33,217 bases of DNA. It comes from Metasolibacillus meyeri (GTDB lineage: Bacteria; Bacillota; Bacilli; Bacillales_A; Planococcaceae). Below, one piece after another: positions 6,608 through 13,481 of this stretch. The position numbers and the translations under genes were made by a program. Positions within the stretch are counted from its first letter, which is position 1; every line of letters starts with the position of its first letter. The stretch is from contig NZ_PYWN01000156.1 of NCBI RefSeq assembly GCF_003049505.1, positions 1-33,217 of the forward strand, given 5' to 3'. The notes under the pieces are model-generated. The model made no database searches. It was not told the DNA's origin and was given only the letters and a program-made list of their open reading frames with translations.

Positions 6608-6898
6608 TCACATAAAAAATTGAAAATTAGTAATGAATGCTGGCACAATCGAGATTAATTGGCTGGCTTGCATAATTACATCTGCACCAAATACAATTGC
6701 TGCTGCATGTGCTTCGCAGTTCGTTATTTGTACCCAACGCAAGAACGTTTCGAGATCCACGATTTTACGTCCTTGTTCGTATTTACTAACGTGCGACTGT
6801 GTTATGTTGAGTTGATATGCTACCTCTTCTTGTGTCAACTTGGCGTCTTTCCTAAATTTTTTAAGTAACTTTGGAAAATCTAGGGACAAAGTTTTCAT
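6608..6898 (-). CDS. XRE-type regulator with hydrophobic C-terminus
   Basis: The 96-residue protein has a clear XRE helix-turn-helix (about 12-60: LLKKFRKDAKLTQEEVAYQL, then QSHVSKYEQGRKI). After about residue 65 it turns hydrophobic (AAAIVFGADVIM and LISIVPAFI), ending in Phe-rich residues, as if the tail inserts in or lies on the membrane. I chose ATG at 6898 because GAGGGGG is correctly placed before it. It is the fourth - strand product of the early operon after Cro. A dyad at 6935-6951 just upstream could be its own operator. Confidence 0.8.
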   Translation of the reverse strand: MKTLSLDFPKLLKKFRKDAKLTQEEVAYQLNITQSHVSKYEQGRKIVDLETFLRWVQITNCEAHAAAIVFGADVIMQASQLISIVPAFITNFQFFM

Positions 6899-6934
6899 TA
6901 CCTTCACCCCCTCTCGAAAGTCAGAAATGAACTA

Positions 6935-6951
6935 TAGTCGAAAATAGACTA
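6935..6951. promoter_or_regulatory. Dyad upstream of the XRE-type regulator
   Basis: TAGTC and GACTA form a 5-bp inverted repeat with a 7-base spacer, about 40 bases before the regulator gene. Size and position suit an operator for a small dimeric regulator, but there is only one copy and no clear promoter next to it. Confidence 0.35.
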
Positions 6952-7043
6952 CTAATAATTTGCAAAAGCTATTAATCTTATTTCAGAAGCAAGTTATCTT
7001 GAATGTCATTACCTATCTTTGCACCTGCCCGTGCATAATTTTT

Positions 7044-7271
7044 TCATTGCCATTCATATTTGAATATTTCTTCGATAGCTGCACGTGTTTCTTTCGCAAG
7101 CCACACACGTTTTCCTCGTTCCTTTGCTTGCCTTTGCCACATGGAAATGCGAGGGTCGTGTAAAAAATATTCTTTTAACTTGTCTTCTTTGAATCTAGTA
7201 ATTTTTATTAAATCTTCAATTTCGTAAACGATTGGATCTTCGAGAGATTCCGTGTTGGCTTGTTGTTTCAT
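7044..7271 (-). CDS. Small phage protein, DUF771/excisionase-like
   Basis: The 75-residue product (MKQQANTESLEDPIVYEIED and onward) contains EDLIKITRFKEDKLKEYFLHDPR, similar to the start of DUF771 phage proteins, followed by a basic segment (RQAKERGKRVWLAKETRAAI). Helix-turn-helix proteins here, right after cro, often act on early control or excision. GAGGTGAGAAA precedes the ATG at 7271; an upstream start would overlap that site. The DUF771 link rests on my recollection of the pattern. Confidence 0.6.
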   Translation of the reverse strand: MKQQANTESLEDPIVYEIEDLIKITRFKEDKLKEYFLHDPRISMWQRQAKERGKRVWLAKETRAAIEEIFKYEWQ

Positions 7272-7310
7272 TTTCTCACCTCTTTTCAATTGTGTAGGGT
7301 TAATGAACTT

Positions 7311-7532
7311 TTAAGACAAGCTCAAATGTGTCATTTCGTTACATTTATCTTCAAAAAAAAGTGTCCAATCAAAGCCTAGACATGCAGCTATGCTCTTAGC
7401 TACTGCTACACTCGGGTTGCGATTACCTTGTTCAATCATTGTGTAATAGGCTCTTTCGATTTCTGCATTGTCAGCAATAAATTCTTGTGTGTAGCCTTTT
7501 TGCATCCTAATTTCTTTTAACCAAGTTCTCAC
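7311..7532 (-). CDS. Cro-like XRE regulator
   Basis: The 73-residue protein has an XRE helix-turn-helix (MRTWLKEIRMQKGYTQEFIA, then ERAYYTMIEQGNRNPSVAVAKSIAACLGF) that fills it. It is the first gene of the leftward early operon, divergent from the repressor, and starts with GTG behind AAGGCGGTGATAAC. The consensus promoter at 7566-7594 drives it, and operators lie over that promoter. By position and size it is the Cro counterpart that commits to lytic growth. Confidence 0.87.
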   Translation of the reverse strand: MRTWLKEIRMQKGYTQEFIADNAEIERAYYTMIEQGNRNPSVAVAKSIAACLGFDWTLFFEDKCNEMTHLSLS

Positions 7533-7546
7533 GTTATCACCGCCTT

Positions 7547-7653
7547 GTAACGATTTGTTACTTTAACTATAGTATCATATCGTTACATTGTCAACTATTT
7601 AAAAATAAAATGTTTCATTTTGTTACATAACATTTTAAGTAACGCATTGTTAC
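7547..7653. promoter_or_regulatory. Four phage operators in the repressor-cro control region
   Basis: Four 15-base sites share the form GTAAC-N5-GTTAC. They are 7547-7561 and 7639-7653 (both perfect), 7572-7586 (GTATC-N5-GTTAC) and 7612-7626 (GTTTC-N5-GTTAC). The 7572 site fills the spacer of the cro promoter and the 7547 site covers its start region. The 7639 site fills the spacer of the candidate repressor promoter. They are the likely binding sites of the CI-like and Cro-like proteins. Confidence 0.85.
7566..7594 (-). promoter_or_regulatory. Early lytic promoter (drives cro)
   Basis: On the - strand TTGACA (7594-7589), a 17-base spacer and TATAGT (7571-7566) make a near-perfect SigA promoter about 35 bases before the Cro start. 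One operator lies entirely in the spacer and another just downstream of the -10. Confidence 0.88.
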
Positions 7654-7661
7654 GTTAGAAT
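7633..7661 (+). promoter_or_regulatory. Candidate repressor promoter
   Basis: TTTTAA (7633-7638), a 17-base spacer and TAGAAT (7656-7661) lie 24 bases before the repressor ATG. The -35 is weak, as expected of a regulated maintenance promoter. A perfect operator occupies the first 15 bases of the spacer, so the repressor may control itself. Confidence 0.5.
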
Positions 7662-7684
7662 ACATATATAGGGAGGTGTGTTAA

Positions 7685-8017
7685 ATGTTAAGTATTCGTT
7701 TAAAGTCGTTACGTAAAGAATTCGGGAAAACGCAACAGGATGTCGCTGATTACCTTGGTGTAACTAGACCCGCATATACAGCGTATGAGATAGATAAACG
7801 GAGTCCTGACCATGAAACTTTAAGTAAATTAGCTACTTTATATAATGTTTCTGTTGATTACTTGCTTGGTCGTACTGACAATAAAAACCCTTCTGACCAA
7901 TACGAAATACAAACCATTGCGGCTCACAAAGAAGGCGAAGAATGGACAGAAGAAGAATTAAAAACCATTGAAGAGTTTAAAGCATTTGTTCGATCTCAAA
8001 GGAAAAATAAGGAGTGA
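7685..8017 (+). CDS. CI-like phage repressor (XRE family)
   Basis: The 110-residue protein has an N-terminal XRE helix-turn-helix (LKSLRKEFGKTQQDVADYLG, then RPAYTAYEIDKRSPDHETLSKLA) and the YNVSVDYLLGRTD ending usual in the family. An acidic helical tail (EEWTEEELKTIEEF) probably mediates oligomerisation. It lacks a LexA-type autocleavage domain. Together with the adjacent ImmA-like gene this suggests ImmR/ImmA-type control, where a peptidase removes the repressor. GGGAGGTGTGTTAA precedes the ATG. Confidence 0.9.
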   Translation: MLSIRLKSLRKEFGKTQQDVADYLGVTRPAYTAYEIDKRSPDHETLSKLATLYNVSVDYLLGRTDNKNPSDQYEIQTIAAHKEGEEWTEEELKTIEEFKAFVRSQRKNKE

Positions 8018-8022
8018 TACGG

Positions 8023-8520
8023 ATGTTGCTTTATGAAAATTTAATGTATGAAGCTGATCAATTAGACATTCGTATTTTTGAAAAGTGGATGCCCTATTCT
8101 ACAAAAGGGCTTTATGCAGACAATGTTATATGGATTAATAAACACATACCCTCGCAAATCGAAAAGGCTTGCGTCCTTGCCGAAGAAATGGGGCACTACC
8201 ATACTAGCTCGGGGGATATACTCGACTTAAAGAATGTAGTTAGTCTTAAACAAGAGCTTAACGCTCGCCGTTGGGCATACAAAAAGCTTGTACCATTGCA
8301 TAAAATCATACAAGCCCATAAGTTACATATAGCAAACCGATATGAGTTAGCAGACTATTTAAATGTAACAGAAAACTTTTTAGACGATGCCTTAGAATGG
8401 TATACAAGTAAATACGGTTTATCCGTATCAATTGATAATTTCACAATCTGTTTTGAACCACTTGGCGTAATCGAATTGTTTGAATGGGTTGAGAAACCTA
8501 AACAGCAGTACGGAACATAA
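8023..8520 (+). CDS. ImmA/IrrE-type metallopeptidase homologue
   Basis: This 165-residue protein directly follows the repressor gene. I chose ATG at 8023, preceded by AAGGAG at good spacing; an earlier GTG lies inside that site. The peptidase core reads CVLAEEMGHYHTSSGDI (about 50-66), in the place of the ImmA zinc motif, but as EExxH rather than HExxH. The following DLKNVVSLKQELNARRWAYKKLVP helix and ANRYELADYLNVTENFLDDAL region match phage ImmA-like proteins. ImmA of ICEBs1 cleaves the ImmR repressor on induction. Whether this variant is catalytic is unclear. Confidence 0.82.
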   Translation: MLLYENLMYEADQLDIRIFEKWMPYSTKGLYADNVIWINKHIPSQIEKACVLAEEMGHYHTSSGDILDLKNVVSLKQELNARRWAYKKLVPLHKIIQAHKLHIANRYELADYLNVTENFLDDALEWYTSKYGLSVSIDNFTICFEPLGVIELFEWVEKPKQQYGT

Positions 8521-8546
8521 TTTTAAATTTGGAAGGATGATTTTAA

Positions 8547-9461
8547 TTGAAAAAAATCACTTACCTTATTTTACCACTTGCACTACTATTAGTTTTAACT
8601 GGTTGTGGTAATAAAGTTGATGAGGAAGCTATAGAAAAAATTACAACAGGACTTGAAAAAAGATGGGACTATGCTGACCAACTCCCAAAAGAAGTTACAG
8701 TAGAAGAATTAGAGAAAGCTGTTGAATTAGAATTGAATGAGTTGGTCAAATACGATGCGGAAGAATTTAAAGATTTTCACCTATATGCACTTTATGATAG
8801 TTATAGACGGAGTTTGGAACTCATCAAAATAAAGATGAATGGACAAAGCGCAAATTCCCCGATTTTTCAAAATAATTGGAAAGAACATATGGAAAAAAGA
8901 GCTAAGATTTTATACGATTTAAATAAAGATTACACGCTGAATATATCAGATAAGAACAAAGAAGCATTTGAAAACCTTCTTGCAAATTCTAGCCGTTTAG
9001 TAAAAATAGAAGAAATGGAAAAGGTCATATCTGAAATCAAATCATTAACAAAGCCTAAAATTATAATTGAGGATAATTCTATTGCGGTTGTTTACGAAAC
9101 TACAAGTGCTCTTAGTAACGAATCATTTATTGCTCAAAAATTAGGCTTCCCTTCTGTTGCTATGGATATACTAAAAGTGTTAAGTGACTATGACTACGAT
9201 AATATCGTAATAGTTACAGGGAATAACGACCTTATTGCTACCTCTGTCTATTTTGATAAAAACACTTTAACTAAAGTGGACTTCGATAAGTGGGAAGACT
9301 TAGATAGTGTTGATGCTTATAAGTTCTATGCAATGTCCACAGCCTATCATATTAGATCTGGCATATGGGAACAATTGGATTCTCAAACAAAAAGATTTAT
9401 TGGAAGCATGAATAAAGAAGATTTTAGTGAGTTTTGGAGTGCATACGGCTATACATACTAA
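8547..9461 (+). CDS. Prophage lipoprotein, possible immunity or exclusion factor
   Basis: The 304-residue protein starts at TTG with GGAAGGATGATTTTAA upstream. It has a lipoprotein signal (basic MKKI, hydrophobic core, lipobox LTGC with Cys20), so it should be anchored outside the membrane. The mature part is highly charged and mainly helical, with no family I recognise. It lies in the lysogeny cluster, between immA and integrase on the + strand, so it is probably expressed in the lysogen. Some phages place superinfection-exclusion lipoproteins here, as with Ltp of phage TP-J34. That role is inference. Confidence 0.78.
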   Translation: MKKITYLILPLALLLVLTGCGNKVDEEAIEKITTGLEKRWDYADQLPKEVTVEELEKAVELELNELVKYDAEEFKDFHLYALYDSYRRSLELIKIKMNGQSANSPIFQNNWKEHMEKRAKILYDLNKDYTLNISDKNKEAFENLLANSSRLVKIEEMEKVISEIKSLTKPKIIIEDNSIAVVYETTSALSNESFIAQKLGFPSVAMDILKVLSDYDYDNIVIVTGNNDLIATSVYFDKNTLTKVDFDKWEDLDSVDAYKFYAMSTAYHIRSGIWEQLDSQTKRFIGSMNKEDFSEFWSAYGYTY

Positions 9462-9473
9462 TGCCGAACGAAT

Positions 9474-9501
9474 AAAGGTGTACCAGCTACACCTTTTCTT
9501 T
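9474..9501 (+). terminator. Intrinsic terminator after the prophage lipoprotein gene
   Basis: A perfect 9-bp stem AAAGGTGTA/TACACCTTT with loop CCAGC is followed by TTCTTT. It ends the repressor-immA-lipoprotein transcript and separates it from the integrase gene. Confidence 0.85.
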
Positions 9502-9590
9502 ACATCATAAAAAGAACGTACATTCTCAATTTGAAAGGAGTGATGCAAAAGATTACCCCAATAGCACCTGCCCGTGAGAAAGAGGTAATC

Positions 9591-10745
9591 ATGGCAAGAT
9601 ACAAAATGGAGAAAACAAAAAAAGATTGTATTTATAAGTATGTTGATGGCTGTGGATCAATTAAATACGCGTACAGGTACAAATATTACGACAAATTAAA
9701 ACACCGTCGCGAAAAAACTAAACAAGACTTTGACACATTAAAAGATGCGGAACGCGCTTTAATCGAAGTACAAGCCGCTATTTTGAATAGTCAAGAAAGT
9801 TTCGTAGAATCCGAAAATATCACTATTGCTAGTTGGATTGAAACATGGATAGATGTAAAAAAGGATAGCTGGCGACCTGGGACGGTGGAAGTGTATGAAG
9901 GAAGGCTCGAAAATCATATACGCCCTTTAATTGGGAAATACAAATTAGCTCAATTAACTAATATGGTTATGCAACGAAATCTAGTAAACAAACTTTTCCA
10001 GAATGGATTTTCGAGGACGACTGTAAAAAATATAACACGCACTGTAATATCTGCATTAAATTACGCAGTAACAGAACGTGTTATAAAAGAGAATTTTGTT
10101 ACAAGTTTGGATTTTGGTACAGAAGAAAAAAAGAAAGACAATTTTTACGATGAGGAACAATTAAAAGAACTTTTACTAGCCTCCAAAAAGTATGACCCGA
10201 CAACCTATTATACGGCAATTTTAACTTTAGCGTTATCGGGTATACGTAAAGGCGAATTATGTGGTTTAAGGTGGAGCGATATCGATTTTAAAAAATGTAC
10301 CATAACGATAGATCGAGCGCGCGTCAGAAAAAAAGTAGGACCTCCTAAATCCAAAAATGGCTATAGGACAATCAATGTTAACCCTATTTTAATAAATCAA
10401 TTAAAAAAATATAAAACATGGTGTATCGAAAAAAAATGGTCAAAAAATATGACTCTCGAAAATGACGACTATGTTTTTATAGACCGCTACCACTTAACTG
10501 AAATAGGGCCTGGTTATGTAAATGATGCATTAGAGGAAATTTTAAAAGAAACCGAGCTGCCTCGGATTACTCCGCATGGATTAAGACATACTTTTACGTC
10601 TATATTGATTGCAAATAAAATTCCGACGATTACAGTGGCAAAAATAATTGGAGACCATCCAGCGACGGTAGAGGCTGTATATGCACATTCTTTGGCGAGA
10701 GTTGAAGAAGAAACTGTACAATTATTTAACGAGATTTTACTTTAG
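9591..10745 (+). CDS. int: Tyrosine integrase
   Basis: The 384-residue protein has an N-terminal arm-binding domain (about 1-65), a core-binding SAM-like domain (about 75-175) and a catalytic domain. Catalytic residues are visible as R219 (SGIRKGEL), H329 and R332 (HGLRHTF), H356 (GDH) and nucleophile Y364 (VYAHS). It integrates and excises the phage. I chose ATG at 9591 with AGAGG upstream; earlier TTG and ATG codons at 9531 and 9543 lie on top of a GGAG string and add a non-conserved extension. The C-terminus overlaps the interrupted comGG by 9 bases, so the attachment site follows directly. Confidence 0.95.
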   Translation: MARYKMEKTKKDCIYKYVDGCGSIKYAYRYKYYDKLKHRREKTKQDFDTLKDAERALIEVQAAILNSQESFVESENITIASWIETWIDVKKDSWRPGTVEVYEGRLENHIRPLIGKYKLAQLTNMVMQRNLVNKLFQNGFSRTTVKNITRTVISALNYAVTERVIKENFVTSLDFGTEEKKKDNFYDEEQLKELLLASKKYDPTTYYTAILTLALSGIRKGELCGLRWSDIDFKKCTITIDRARVRKKVGPPKSKNGYRTINVNPILINQLKKYKTWCIEKKWSKNMTLENDDYVFIDRYHLTEIGPGYVNDALEEILKETELPRITPHGLRHTFTSILIANKIPTITVAKIIGDHPATVEAVYAHSLARVEEETVQLFNEILL

Positions 10746-10958
10746 AAGATTAAAACGGGGTACAAATTGGGGTACACTCAATTTTGTACCCTTTAAAGCA
10801 TTGATATACCGAGGGGGACGTGAAATTCCCGACAAACTATACGCATTTAACTTAGATTGATAATTTGCAGCGTATGTAATGCATAGCCCTGTGATAAGAA
10901 ATAACAAGATAATCGCAATAGGAAATAGCGCGCCGCGTTCATTTTTCAGATGGGACAA
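10737..10958 (-). pseudogene. comGG: comGG 5' part, interrupted by the prophage
   Basis: The frame gives 73 residues: an N-terminal pseudopilin-like part (MSHLKNERGALFPIAIILLFLITGLC, then AANYQSKLNAYSL), with a tail ending VPQFVPRFNLLK that is read from the phage end. ComGG is normally about 115-125 residues and is a minor pseudopilin needed for transformation. Here at least the C-terminal half is replaced. The gene overlaps comGF as usual in the operon. The missing 3' part should lie beyond the left end of the phage. Confidence 0.85.
10758..10791. repeat. Inverted repeat at the prophage right end, probable attR region
   Basis: GGGTACAAATTG (10758-10769) and CAATTTTGTACCC (10779-10791) form an imperfect dyad, with a further GGGTACA (10769-10775) between them. 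Thus three GGGTAC boxes lie within 34 bases, directly after the integrase stop and inside the hybrid comGG end. They may be integrase binding sites, or a hairpin ending the int transcript, although the following sequence is not U-rich. Confidence 0.55.
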
Positions 10959-11382
10959 TAAATGTTCTCTCCTCTATTGTGCCATCCGTCAATTCGACAT
11001 TTAGCACAAGTTCGTTATTGATTTTTCTAAAATTTAAAGATTGTATACCTACAAATAATATTTCATTGCCTGCATTTAATCGCATGCGAATCGTCTCATT
11101 CGATTTACTAATAGAACGCCTTATATTTCCTTGCGCAATAAGGATTTCAGCTCCTCCATTACGAATTGCAACCTCGTCAGCTTGTACCATGAAATTTTGT
11201 AAATCGACAATAAACATTTCCCATGCTGCTTCCTGTACAAAATTATTTTGATAAAGAGGTGACATATATAAAATCATTAGCAATAAAAGCTTCGCCAACA
11301 ACAACAAGGCCACAAGCTGAAATAATGCCTCTAAAAATGTAAAGCCCCGTTGATTCTTCATCATTTTCACAAGCCTATGCAT
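10939..11382 (-). CDS. comGF: Competence minor pseudopilin ComGF
   Basis: The 147-residue protein has a type IV pilin-like N-terminus (MKNQRGFTFLEALFQLVALLLLAK, cleavage expected after the Gly) and a mixed alpha/beta domain, with FVQEAAWEMFIVDLQNFMVQAD and the LSVELTDGTIEERTF-like ending of ComGF. It helps assemble the pseudopilus that opens the wall for DNA uptake. AAGGAG lies 10 bases before the ATG. The gene overlaps comGE and comGG, as in the B. subtilis operon. Confidence 0.9.
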   Translation of the reverse strand: MHRLVKMMKNQRGFTFLEALFQLVALLLLAKLLLLMILYMSPLYQNNFVQEAAWEMFIVDLQNFMVQADEVAIRNGGAEILIAQGNIRRSISKSNETIRMRLNAGNEILFVGIQSLNFRKINNELVLNVELTDGTIEERTFIVPSEK

Positions 11383-11633
11383 TTTCGACGCTTCTCCTTT
11401 ATATTATGAAAATCAACGCATATTTCGCCAGCACTGTAATACCAATCATACGTGACATTTTGAATTGTCATCTCGCCGCTTGTCATCTGGTGTAGTTGTA
11501 GCGCACGAGCACCATTTAATGCGACTTCACTGGCATGAAGCTCCAATTTTTTATTGTATAAATTTCCTTGCAAATAAGTGCTTAAAGGTAACAGTGTACT
11601 TGCAAGAAAAAAGATAATTACTAATCCTACCAA
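11367..11633 (-). CDS. comGE: Competence minor pseudopilin ComGE (start abnormal)
   Basis: The open frame includes a prepilin signal, NSKGFSLVDTLVGLVIIFFL, just upstream of the only usable start codon, TTG at 11633, which lies after the cleavage motif. Reading back to the in-frame TAG near 11688 gives no ATG, GTG or TTG. The nearby ATG with AGGAAGGGGG ahead (about 11679) is in the comGD frame and meets TAA after seven codons. The product ends with GEICVDFHNIKEKRRKCIGL. Either an unusual start or frameshift is used, or the sequence or gene is damaged. Coordinates give the conventional frame only. Confidence 0.6.
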   Translation of the reverse strand: MVGLVIIFFLASTLLPLSTYLQGNLYNKKLELHASEVALNGARALQLHQMTSGEMTIQNVTYDWYYSAGEICVDFHNIKEKRRKCIGL

Positions 11634-11655
11634 AGTATCTACGAGTGAAAAGCCT

Positions 11656-12093
11656 TTACTGTTCTGAAAGAAGACGCATTCTCCCCCTTCCTAAATTAAT
11701 TGAATACATCATTCGTCGATCTCCCATGACAAACTCTACTTTTCCAAAATTAATAATCGTACCATGGCCATTAAATTCAATTCGCGTATTTGTCGTGTAA
11801 ATATTAATGCGCATATTTTCTGGTAGTTGACGTGAAATCAGCAATTCTCCATAGCGCTGAAAGCACTGAAATTCCTTCCCTTCAGCAATCCAGCATCTTG
11901 CGGTCAATCCATTATTTATGGACAATGCTTGCATTTCAATTAAATCTAACTCAAACTGTTGTATCGTTTGCTCATAAACGCTTAATTGCATTTGTCGAAA
12001 AGAAAAAGTGACAACGAAAAAGCTAAGCAATGATACAACCGCTAGTACGAACAGCATTTCGATAAAAGTGAAACCACGCTCATCCCCCATCAC
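11656..12093 (-). CDS. comGD: Competence minor pseudopilin ComGD
   Basis: The 145-residue protein has a prepilin leader (MGDERGFTFIEMLFVLAVVSLLSF), a long amphipathic helix (QLSVYEQTIQQFELDLIEMQALSI) and a beta domain ending in the INLGRGR block typical of ComGD/GspH-like proteins. It belongs to the minor pseudopilin complex of the DNA uptake machine. Start is GTG at 12093 or ATG at 12090; the gene overlaps comGC by 14 bases, so coupling is likely. Confidence 0.9.
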   Translation of the reverse strand: MMGDERGFTFIEMLFVLAVVSLLSFFVVTFSFRQMQLSVYEQTIQQFELDLIEMQALSINNGLTARCWIAEGKEFQCFQRYGELLISRQLPENMRINIYTTNTRIEFNGHGTIINFGKVEFVMGDRRMMYSINLGRGRMRLLSEQ

Positions 12094-12397
12094 TATTTTC
12101 CATTCGCATCACTTTCCCTTCCGCGCTGATTGTGACAAGCTCACCACTCGGGCATCTTGCCTCCTCACTTTCTATATAATTTTCACTAAATAAATCTTGC
12201 ACTGTCGGTGTTGTCATATGATCGATTTTATACGCCTCTACCTGACCTTGAATCATTGTTATATAGGCGGAACATCCTTTGTCGTCAATTGAAGCGAAGT
12301 GCTTCGTAATATTCGGTATAGTAACCAGAATCAAAACTGAAACGATTAGTAATACAATAAGCATTTCCACTAAAGTAAAGCCTTTTTCGTTTTTCAT
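12080..12397 (-). CDS. comGC: Competence major pseudopilin ComGC
   Basis: The 105-residue product begins MKNEKGFTLVEMLIVLLIVS, a textbook prepilin with cleavage after Gly and Glu at +5. The mature helix is followed by DDKGCSAY and EARCPSGE, two cysteines that form the intramolecular disulfide known in B. subtilis ComGC. It polymerises into the competence pseudopilus. GAGGAGAGGAAG precedes the ATG, the best ribosome site of the operon's 3' half, as suits the major subunit. Confidence 0.95.
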   Translation of the reverse strand: MKNEKGFTLVEMLIVLLIVSVLILVTIPNITKHFASIDDKGCSAYITMIQGQVEAYKIDHMTTPTVQDLFSENYIESEEARCPSGELVTISAEGKVMRMENSDGG

Positions 12398-12410
12398 CTT
12401 CCTCTCCTCC

Positions 12411-13481
12411 TCAAATAACTTCCAGCATTTTATACATTGGTAATAAAATGCTTAAGTAAGCTGCAATAATACATGTTGCAATGACTAAAAATAGGATAGG
12501 CTGGATAAGTTGCATTGCATTTTGCATCGTATTTTCTAACTTTTGGTCAAGTAATTCTGCATAAATTAACAATTCTCGACCAAGCAGTCCACTTTTTTCT
12601 CCGTGATCAACAAATTGTTCAAAACGTGGAAAGAAAAAGCCAATTAGTAAAATCGTACGCGCTAAACTATCGCCATAAATAATACGCTCATGAATACATC
12701 GCGCCATATAAGCAAGCTGTGGTTGAAGCTGTTGCTGCTCCAAATAGAAGAGCGATTGTTGCAATGACATGCCACTCACTAATAAATCACCTAGTGACCG
12801 CGCAAATTGCCTCGTCATAAGCAAGCGCCATAAATAACGCAAAATCGGTATTTTCATTAAAATATAAAGTTGTAAATCCACCCTCTTTCGTCGAATGTAA
12901 ATTAAAATAATAACGATTATGGTAAGCAGGCAACATGCGAAAATAATAAAGTAGTCTGGTACGTGCAGAAAAAATTTTGTCCATTGAATAGTCGAATTTT
13001 CAGCTTTCGTCGTTCTAGAATGTAGCATTTGTTCGATTGTAGGTAAAAAATAGAGGCGAAAAGCAATAAAGAGTGAAATGATAAAAGTGAATAGAAGGAT
13101 TGGGTATATTAAGATTTTTGTAAAGCGCTGCTTCATTTTTTCTTGAAACACCATTTGCTGCGCAACGACTTGTAATGTATCAGCTAGCTGCCCTGTTGTT
13201 TCTGCTAGCTGAATAGCAATTAAAAATTGTGGTCTTACGCCTAATTGTCGTAATATAAATGTGACGCTCTGCCCTTTTTGAAAACAGCTATCTATTAGCT
13301 TCTGCCAATAGTCATAATCTTTCACATGATAAGGCAATAACATCGTCATACAATCATGGAATGTGTATCCTTCTTGCAATAGTTGGCTCATCCGCGTGAT
13401 TAATTCAGGAAGCCGTTTCACTCGAATTCTCTTACGAATAGCGAATTTTACAAGGCTATTATGAATGCGTAAAGTTTGCAT
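12411..13481 (-). CDS. comGB: Competence pseudopilus platform protein ComGB
   Basis: The 356-residue integral membrane protein belongs to the GspF/PilC family, with two repeated cytoplasmic domains (about 20-120 and 220-310) and three to four membrane helices (about 125-145, 175-195 and 330-350). QQMVFQEKMKQRF and the GEKSGLLGREL loop are family-like. It anchors the ComGA ATPase and supports pseudopilin assembly. It overlaps the end of comGA by 23 bases; GGAAGGGCAATCTT precedes the ATG. Confidence 0.94.
   Translation of the reverse strand: MQTLRIHNSLVKFAIRKRIRVKRLPELITRMSQLLQEGYTFHDCMTMLLPYHVKDYDYWQKLIDSCFQKGQSVTFILRQLGVRPQFLIAIQLAETTGQLADTLQVVAQQMVFQEKMKQRFTKILIYPILLFTFIISLFIAFRLYFLPTIEQMLHSRTTKAENSTIQWTKFFLHVPDYFIIFACCLLTIIVIILIYIRRKRVDLQLYILMKIPILRYLWRLLMTRQFARSLGDLLVSGMSLQQSLFYLEQQQLQPQLAYMARCIHERIIYGDSLARTILLIGFFFPRFEQFVDHGEKSGLLGRELLIYAELLDQKLENTMQNAMQLIQPILFLVIATCIIAAYLSILLPMYKMLEVI

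Larger units (their letters stand above)
1..10791. mobile_element. Temperate prophage, right-hand part (left end outside window)
   Basis: The segment has the layout of a temperate siphophage early and lysogeny region. The integrase, lipoprotein, ImmA-like protein and CI-like repressor are on the + strand. Cro-like, ERF, DnaD-like, RecU, antirepressor and ASCH genes form one tightly packed - strand series. Many genes overlap by 1-8 bases, and several are of phage-only type. The right boundary falls between the integrase stop (10745) and the intact part of comGG, probably within 10746-10800. The exact crossover needs the left end, which is not present. The structural, packaging and lysis genes would lie to the left. 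Confidence 0.93.
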
